In this document: in pieces, positions 37,601 to 47,581 of the stretch
Position numbering within the stretch: position 1 is the first letter of the stretch
How the letters are laid out: each line of letters opens with the position of its first letter
Assembly: GCF_047496725.1 (NCBI RefSeq)
Contig: NC_132980.1
Span: 11,610,572-11,674,571 of the forward strand
DNA from: Anoplolepis gracilipes
Lineage: Eukaryota > Arthropoda > Insecta > Hymenoptera > Formicidae
Length of the DNA: 64,000 nucleotides
Direction of reading: 5' to 3'
The notes under the pieces: model-generated
Told to the model about the DNA's origin: nothing
The model's database searches: none
The model's input: the letters and a program-made list of their open reading frames with translations, nothing else
Translations under genes and position numbers: made by a program

Positions 37601-40600
37601 TTTACGCGTATCTTTACGGAGAACTCTATTCAGAAATTATAAACTTTTTAATAATAGAATTTTTAATAATAATAATAATAATAAATAAATGAAAATTTTA
37701 TTTTACAGAAGTTGTAAAAAATCTTGAAAATATTTTATTTACTTGGAATTTTAAAAAAATATTTGGAAAATCAGGGAATTTTTTTACAAGATTTATTAGA
37801 TACCCCTGTTAAAAATAGAATTTAGTCTTTGTATCACTTAAATATTTATAAAAATCTCAAAAGTTTTTTCACGTACAAGGTCGCCGATCATTTTCAATTT
37901 ATGAGGATCGAAATTGTGTGTTGGAGAAAACAAATAATATTTATTATATAAAGAAAGCGCGCGCACGAGAATACACACGCATTGACATACATATATTATT
38001 TGGAACTTTAACATCAAAGTCAATTTTTGCTCGATTAAAGTGTCAAGAGAGCGTTTTCGTTTTTTGAAGCTCGATTAAATAAATAAGACAAATGACGTGA
38101 TGTGATTAAGATGATAGAGTATACTATGTGATAAAATTGAAAATTTTATACAACGTTAGCAATGAGTTTTTGTGAAAGACTGAATTAACGAATTTATTAA
38201 TGAATTATTTGAATATAATAAATATTAATAGAGTGAAACTTTTTTGCCAATTACTATATTTGAATTTTTATAGAAAGTTAATATTAATTTATAAAATACA
38301 TAAATTATAATTTATTTAATATCAATATTAATTATATATATAAATAGTTTAAAAAATTATATCAATAATTTAAAAATAAAGAAAAGTTGCATAACTAATT
38401 GTTTAATAATTTAATAGGAAGTATGATGAAAACCTTTTACTGTAAAATTTTATTAATCCGTAGACTTTTAAGATTGAAGTCTGCAGAAGTTATGTATTTT
38501 TCTTTCGTTAAGTTAACGTGAATAGTATTGCAATATTTTTTCATGTATTAGATAACATGATTGTGCAAAGATTATATTAATGTAGTAAATTTTTATTAAT
38601 TTTATACACTTGTATTTTCTTATACTTACTTCTTTCAATACAGAAATCCTATTTCTTTCGAAGAAGGTGAAATTTTTATAACATGGAGAATTTGATCAAA
38701 ATTATCTGAAATTCAGAAAATATTAATTGATACAATGACGTAGATATTTAATTTGTATTTTAAAGTGAATCTTTCTTGAGTTCTAAAAACTAATTGCATT
38801 AAGTATTTTGTAGGTCTCATTAGCAGAATACAAATCATTGTGCAATTACTCATCAGATTGCAAAAATTCCTGTTTTTAATTTTCAGAAGTTTTCATTAAG
38901 TCTCCTTTGTAAATATCTTTTTAAAATGGAAAAATTTCTCTTTCATTTTATGTGAAAAATGGACATTTTGCAGCGTTTATTAAGTTAAATTGTTAACAGT
39001 ACCTCTAATTAATTCCGATATAAATAATTTGCTTCTGTCTAATGATACAATATGTAATATATTTCACACATTTTTTTATCATACACTTTTATAAGGAGAA
39101 AAACGTGTCATTGAATTTTTGAGCATTCTAATTAATATGTATTAACTCTGTCGATCGTGAGTTCTCTACCTCGGTACGATCCATTTGTCGAGAAAGCGTT
39201 TCTCTGTACGAACATTTTTTTTTTTTTTTTTTTTTAGCATCGTTGAATTTTTATACATGCATTCACTGAAAGTTGTGCATAGTCTCACTGACATTCTGTT
39301 ATTCAACATGTCGTGTACCGTGCGCGTATGTATACTCTATAAATTCAGTAACATATATTTTACGAGTTATAAATAAATTTTACATATTAATTTACAAGGG
39401 ATTTACGCATTAAATATCGACGGTTAAATATAAAGCTCTTTTTAGTCGACATGTGTGTGCGTGTATGCGCGCGCGCTGCAATTTATTAATATTAAAAATA
39501 ATTCAGTGATGACGAAAGCGAGGTAAAAATGTCGCTCAAATAGTTTGTCTAAGCTACAATGACGATATATATCGTCACCATAGATGGGTAGGATAGAGCA
39601 TTAATGACATGACGTTGTCGAAACGGAAAGGCGTGCTCCGCGAGCACGGATAGCGGCGGGGCTTAATTTAGAAATTATCGTCTCACGATCGGGACGAAGG
39701 TTTCGATCCCGAAGAAAGGGCTCGAATGGTTAGCTCGCATGTCCGCCGACCGACGCGATAATCGATTTCATTTCACTCCAAGAGTCTGTAAATTTACCTT
39801 AAAAATAAACGGGTCTATCTTTTACGCCCGTACATACCAAGTCATTCTCTAGGGCTCGATTGTGCGAAGGATTATGATATGTTTGCTTAATCATTCTACT
39901 GTACTACTGAATTACGCCCTTTAGTGGCTTTATCAACCTCTAATCTTGAGTCACATAACTCCAGTAATTAATTTCCCGTGTTTGCAACAATCGTTCGCCA
40001 ACAATAATAATAAAATTGACAAAATTTTTTTTTTTTTTTTTTTTTATTATGATATTGAAATATTATATGCATTTGAGATAATTCAAATTCTGTGATATCG
40101 TGTTTTATGGAATAAAATCTTATTTACGATCATGACTTTAAATCTACATGTAACATTATTTAATTTCTTTCTATCTTTTTTCTCTTTCTTATGTTGCAGA
40201 TGATGAACTTGAGCAAGCTGCGGATAGGAGACATTTTACAGGAAGGAAAAGAGGAGGCAGCAAAATACGTTATAAAAAAGTAAGTAAATTATAAAAAAAT
40301 TTCTGTTGCATGATACCACAACAGTTTGAGATATTTATATCAAGCTTATAAGTTTATTGAAAAGCTGTTTATAAGTTTATTAAAACGCTATATAGATTTT
40401 ATTATAAAAATTTCTTAGGAAGTAAAGGAAAGAGAAAAATTTTAACTTTTTTTAATACTAGGTTGATAGATACTAGGTATTCTCTTTGTTAGATTTTTCG
40501 TTATTTTTTTTTTTTTTTTTTTTCGCTTAGCACGTACACATAAAATTTTGCTTTCGGCCCATATTATCTCTCAAAGGATTATCCTATGAAGGGAACGCAA

Positions 40601-43600
40601 AATTTAAGTATAATTTTAGGGATTATTTCTATCTCTCCTCATATTCTACCTCATCTCTATTCTCCTTTTTATGTTACTTATTAATTTCTTTGTTATCGTC
40701 TTAAATCCGTTCGAAATGCATAATGAAAATTTTAGTAAACCGTAATACAATAAAAAGACGAAGAAATATCGTAGTTGAAATTGAAAATCACAATTTCAAA
40801 TATGAATTTAACATGTAAATAAAAAGGATCGTTTTATTTTGTTTTGGTCGTGAGATTCACGTTTTCTTAATTATAATAGACTTTCGAGTTAAACACTGTA
40901 AAAAAGTATTTCCGAGTTTTCTTAATTGGAGAAGCTCTTTAACCCTTTCGCTCGTCTCTTCTCTGCTTAAGGTCGTCCGTAATAACGAAAGAGTTAATTC
41001 GCTTCGCAAGGGGATTATAGCATGGCTCTGACACTTTTACGGAGCTTTAGCATGCTCGAGTTTCTAATTCTTTATCCTTGGCGTAAATTTAAGTTAGCTA
41101 TTCTTGTTGGATGTATTTACAACATGTAAATTTCGGAAAACATAGACGTGCAATTAATTTGCGCGGAGACAAGTGCGCACGCGATACAATGGAACGTGTC
41201 GCGCAATGATAAGAAATCAAGTGGTGTACATACATTAGTGCAAGAAATCGTGACAGAAAATAATATTATTCCATTATTATGCCATGTGTCAGTTCTACGT
41301 ATGTGTCTGAAATGTCAATTTACGAGACGTGTACATATTAAAACAATATTCTAACTCGATTATTGTTTAACGGTAAAATTATTTGATATATATATATAAT
41401 TCACGTCGCACATGTAGAAAATAATTATTATAATTATTTTTTTTTAAATTTAATAATATATTTAATAAAAAATTAAGCAGAAATTATAAATATATTTTTA
41501 TATACTTCTTGAGAAGTTTTTATTAAAAAGTAAGTATTTAATAACTTATTTAATCGTGTCTCGTAAAAAAATAAAATTAACAGCTCTTACAATTAGTCAT
41601 CATGAAGTCAAGTAGAGTTTGATAAAGACGATCTGAGAATTTAATAACTGGGTTCCGAAGGGAACGAGGGACGATCGTGAAAGATAGGAAAAGGCATCGA
41701 GGGCGATGATATATTATCCAGCATTATGTGGTTTATATTTGTGTTGATTCCATCGTGTCTTGATAGCGACGCAGACAGAGAAGCTCCATCGCTCTTTGAA
41801 AACTCGATAAGAAACTTTCTTTTATGTTTTCCCTTTAAAAAACGAGTAAGTACTGAAACGTGCACTCAAGCACGATACAATACTCAAAGTTTATTCAAGG
41901 CAATTAAAAAATTCTTATTACGAAACTTTGAAAGTTCTCGTTTGACTGTCACAAGTATCAAGTTATTCTCGAGTTCGATCGACTTATTATTGGCAAAAAA
42001 TACTTAGTGATTAATTGTTTGGCGATTTCTCATATGATATTGCTTAATCTTGAATTACAGGCAGCTTATTTGTCGGCCTTGAATAAATGGCCATTTGTCC
42101 TACGATGTCGCCATTATGTCACTCGTTTTCGAATGCCTGGCAATCAAGCTAAATCTCATAGTACCGGAAATTAAAGTCACTTACACAATTTCTCTGTAGC
42201 GAATAGTACAGTACACTTACATGTGCGTAATATCCATGTTCCTATATTACAAAATGTAGATTGATTAAACATTGAAAAATTAATTTACAATTAACTTAAC
42301 TCTAATTTGCTAGAAGCTCAACTTTTTATGTTTACCTTTAATTATAAAATTATAAAATCGTATCAGTTAATAATTATCAAAATTATTGTCAAATCATTTA
42401 TCAAAATTTTGTTAAGCAAAAATTAATGCGAAATAATTAAATACAGATTATATTTCTATAAACATTTGATATCTTATATGTAATGTACTTTGTATATTTG
42501 TAATTTCATTATAATTGTAGAGAATGAATTTAGCTAAAAAATTCTATTTGAAAACTTTTTTTAAAAATTGAAATAAACCTGGAGAAGCATATGCTCATCT
42601 TCATATATGGCTTAATGCTTATGAATCGCTATTTAGCGAGGTTGAATTTTTGCATTTAGATAGAATTTGAATGAAGAATTTACAAGTGGTGCATTTACAT
42701 AGACAGATAAATGGTTTATTTTGTTCATGACAGAAAAATGTCAAACGACTACGAGTTGAAGAAGCTGTCGTTCAGCGAGAGAAAATCCATAGTGCATATC
42801 GTAACGCTATAAATGTTCGGTTTTGGATATAACTGGCAGTAAAGATATATATATATATATATATATTCAGAAATGGGAAGTAACGTCGTTACCGTTAGTT
42901 TTTTTTTTTTTTTTTTTTTTTTTTGGTAACGTAGTGATAACAGCGTTACTATTTTTTTTCTGTAACTGTAACGGTAACGAATTTAACAGTTACTTTTATC
43001 GTTACTTTTTATATATGGAACCTACTTATAACATATTACGACATATTTTCTATTTTTGTATATTCAATTTTCAATTATCAACAAATATTCATATAGATCC
43101 GTATTTAAAACGCGCCAACGTCTTTGTAAGCGCGTTTTGAATACGAATTATAATTATGAAAGTGCAATAAATATATCGTGTATTTGACTATAGTTTATAA
43201 ATGTAATGCAAACCAAAATTTTTTTATTTACTTTGAGTGTTTAAAAATTTTTTCCTTATTTATGGTTTTACAAATTTAAAATAAAAAATTTTAAAAATTT
43301 ATTTTATAAATATTTTTAATAAAATATATTATATAAGTATATTTTTTATTTAATTTTTCATCTTGTTTTAACATTAAAAAAGTAACGAAAAAATAGTTAC
43401 TTTTTTTGAGTAACAATAACGATAACAAGTTACTTTTTGACAATAACTTTCCCATCCTTTATATATATATATATATATACATAGATGAAGTGTAAGTTAT
43501 ATACGACGAACAGTTATGTATAGCAGGGCGATTTGTGCGAACCGGGTACATCAACGAATGAAATACAACTCTAATGTCCACAGGGCAACCTCCTTCGAAC

Positions 43601-46600
43601 CGTCCGCGTCTGCCGTTTATTACATTACGTAGGCATCGAGGAAGCGCATTTGTCATGTAACGTGTATAAATCAGCCACATAAAAGAGGCAAAAAGACTTT
43701 TGAATTACAATGCCTTTCTTTTTTAAGAAATATATATTTCTGTTCTTCTCTGAACAATGTTCTTGAAATTTCAGATTTTGGTTAGTGAATATTAAAGAAA
43801 TTTTATCGCAATACGAAATGAAGATGTTGTTAATTAAATCCAGAACATAAAGTTTAAGTTTAAAAAAAAAAAAACGACAAAAAACATTTTATGTTTTAAA
43901 AATATAATATTTATTATTGAAAAAATGTACAAATATTTTTTTCGTCATAATAACATATCACACTTTAAAAAATATTTTATAACTGTTTTCTCTTACGACG
44001 TATGTATGTACGTATAATCGTGAAATCGGCAGTGTGGAAACCATTTTTATAACGAACAACTCGACTATATCGAGGTCTTTTTTCATATAGCAAATGTATC
44101 CAAGAGCTTTTTAAAAGAACGGTACAATCTTAATTTTAACTTTGTTATAAACAAGATATGATTCGAATTTAAATCTTGAAAAGTTGTAAATTCTAACTTG
44201 AATTAATCAAACTTAATAATTGCTTCTTTTTTGTTCTGATTCTTTGTTTGATCAACTTTTCTCGTTTATTATACAGTACGCGATATCGCTTTCGTGAATC
44301 TCCGAATCGTGTAGGCTTTAAAACTTGTAAAACAACGTGATGCGAGTTACTCGTTAAAACGTCCACTCAAATTGTTACGAATATCTAGAGAAGCAGCAAT
44401 TAGTGCGATGCACTCGCAGTGTATTCGTGTCACTGTGCACCGAGACAATCGGGAATATCGTTGAAATAAAGAACGATTGTTGATTGAATAATTCAACAGT
44501 CGTGAGAAAATTGACGGGTCAGAATAACAAGAAGTAAGAGTATTAAGAATGCAATAGGATTGCAGGAATCAAAATCGATAAATAAAATAACGTAAATGAA
44601 AGGAAACACGCGTATTTACATGCCCAGCATTTACTTGAATCGACTTGAATGAATTGCGTCCACATGGCACTTGTGAGCGAATTTACGATAATTGAATCAA
44701 TTCGCGAAAAGTGTTTCTTTTGATCGCGTAATAAAGGCAAGCTCTTTTTCCTTTTTTTTTCTCTGCAAATTAAAGCATTGAGCGGCGAGCAAATAATTTC
44801 TTCACTGAAAATATTGCAGTAAGTGTGTACACAACTGGAAATAAAACGATTGCATTAACAGCGATCAAGAGATGAGATACATAGATAATGCAAATCAATT
44901 TCAATATCTTCAACGTAGAGAAAAACTGAAATTGATTTCTCCAGCTTGATTTTACATTCAAAGTTTTATACATTTCGGAATTTTTGAAGGGCATCCAAAA
45001 TTATCGACAGAACATGAATTACAGATTTTGAAAATCTCTGTTTTGGCTACAAGGATTAATAAATCCTTCTTCACAATTAAAGTACTTATAAAAACAACAC
45101 GCGGGGACTAATAATTTCATATAAAAATGATAAAAAATTAAAAGATGACAGCTACGTCGTAACAATATTTATTTAATATAAAAAATTCTACGATACGTTC
45201 GTGCAAGAGATATAGCGTACGTGTTTGGAATAACATAACAGAATATTAGGAAACTTTTGGAAATGACGTTAGAAGCCTAGGAAAAAAGATTTTCAAAATC
45301 TGTCAAAAATTACTGTCACGTCAGACACGTGATTTCTAAAAGTTTACAAATATTCCTTCGTGCAATTCCTAGCATAAACCTATCTTATTTTGTGTGTATA
45401 AATTGCAAAACTTTTACATTAAGCAAATATATTGTCATGTTAGCTGTTAAATTTTGGTCGATAATAGAACAGCTTGTGGAAGCTGAACCCCTTAAGCCTT
45501 TTATTAGTTCTTCCTTGTTCCTCTCAATTGCAAAGTTCTTGTAACTAAAATGGTTCGTTGCTTTACTGTCACACGGGAAACATTACGTCTTAGACCATGT
45601 TGTCAAGTACCAAATCGACGAATTAATTTCTGAACAGAGACAGTCTATGCACGCAAGGACAAGAGATCCGCGGTCGGTCGCATCACCCAGGGTTGAAGTG
45701 TGGTGACTGTGACGATATATCGCGCGCCCGGTTTCATCATTATCGCCGTAGTACTTATACGCGAATGGAAGCCAAGCGACGAAAGCCAAGCGTGGCCCGA
45801 GCGTTTCGTTCTGGTTAGAACTGAATCAGACAACCGGTCGCGGTCGTGATTCACCGCGTCGCGGCACGCGAACACATCCTAGATACGTTCCGAAATGAAG
45901 CGAACGTGATAGAGCGTTAACCGTTCTCGCGGGCCGCATAATTTCCACGCGATGCCTCCGAGATTTAATAGGCGCGCAAAAGCGAGAGAGACCAGGAATC
46001 GATAATCAGAGAGGGATTCTCGGGTCGCGAGACCTACCGCTTTTGCTTGCAGAATGTCGACGAAGAAATTCAATTGAATCCATAGCATTTGCACCGTAAT
46101 TAACTCCTTAATCGTGTGTGAAGGAAACACTTCTATATATAATACACATTTGCTAAATACAGAGATGCGCATTATTTCAAATAGCTGCACATTTAAAATG
46201 GAAAAATAAAATGCCTATTTTGTATTTTGCATTTAAAATATTCAAGTTTACAAAAATCATTTTCCATTTCAAGTTTTTATTACTCATTTTCTATGCATTT
46301 TCAAATGCATTTTTCTTGCAAACTTAAAGATATCAAAAATGAGTTGTAAATATCAATAAATCAAGACATTTATGAAATACTGCGTTACACTTGTTCATTG
46401 TAAAATAAATTAAATGTTTAAGAATTCAGTAATTAATTCATTAGGTGTATAATTAGCTCTTTATCATTATTCGTGTAAAAAATAAAAATGGATAATAAAA
46501 TCTAATCCATTACATAAATAGTAAGAAATAGAAATAACAAGAAAAAATAAGATATTTAAATATACTAATATTAAAAAAAAAAAAAAAAAAAAAAAAACAT

Positions 46601-47528
46601 TTTTATTTTAGAAACAATTTTAAAAATGCCTATTTTTCATTTACTTTATTTTAAATGTATGTCTAACAATACAACCTATTTTTTATTTTGCATTTTCTAT
46701 TTCAGTGGGTTTAAATACCCATTTTGCACATCTCTGGCTACATATTATGTAAATATATACATTATTCAGATTCGAAAGCAGAGGAGATTTGATAGATAAA
46801 GAGTTGTAGTTTTAATTGACATTTATAAGAAGACACATTTTTTTTTAATTATCTAGATATCAAACTTTGTCGAAATTTGCGTAAAACAGCAATATTCTTT
46901 TCGTCTAATGCACGTTAATTTTTGCCCGAATTTTCGTCATTTTTTATCTAACACTCTCGTATTAGGAGCAGTTTAATATACTTACCTACTGTTATTTTAG
47001 TACTTGAAACTTGTTTGCACATTCTTGTGTGCTTTCACTCTTGCTAAATTTTTCAAAGTGGTTTTTATATTGTTAGCCAAGAAGCTTATTCACAATGAAA
47101 ATTTCCAAACAAGGATTTTTGTGAGACGAGTTACATTTGACGTTAAATTTTGTACCCGGGAGACAAAAAAAAACTTAACTCAAGCAAAGGTGTAAAGATA
47201 TTAATTGTTTACGTTATACGAATGATACCTGAATGATATCCTGAAGAAGGGATCCAACAATAAGTAGAGTTTCATGTAGCCGACGTTACTCACAACATAA
47301 TTTCCGTAAAAAAAGATCAAAGTGGAGTTGCGTAATTTAAGTATCCCTCACACAGTACAAATACATTTTCTGTGTACGCTTTAGCGAATATATAAGACAA
47401 TAATAATTAACAGTGATTAGCAACAATGAATAAAACTTTAATTAATTTTCAATATACCTACTTTTAATACTTAATTGGACAACAATTGTTACTTTGAACG
47501 TTTTTTACAATTATATTCGCATAAAAAA

Positions 47529-47581
<53 letters not shown>

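Larger units (their letters stand above)
34796..40199 (+). other. Intron 2 of the unrecognised gene (5.4 kb)
   Basis: Holds a roughly 1.5 kb transposon-like element (36302-37808) with an internal palindrome, a run of about 18 T near 39217-39236, and a GC-rich patch with two stable short hairpins (39632-39712). An open stretch at 35718-35933 is lysine- and aspartate-rich but has no matching splice borders in a usable phase that I can support. Confidence 0.4.

Noticed and set aside
39690..39760. tRNA-like B-box GGTTTCGATCCC
   Set aside because: It has an extra T compared with a true B box, and the A-box-like string lies downstream of it, not upstream. No cloverleaf can be drawn.
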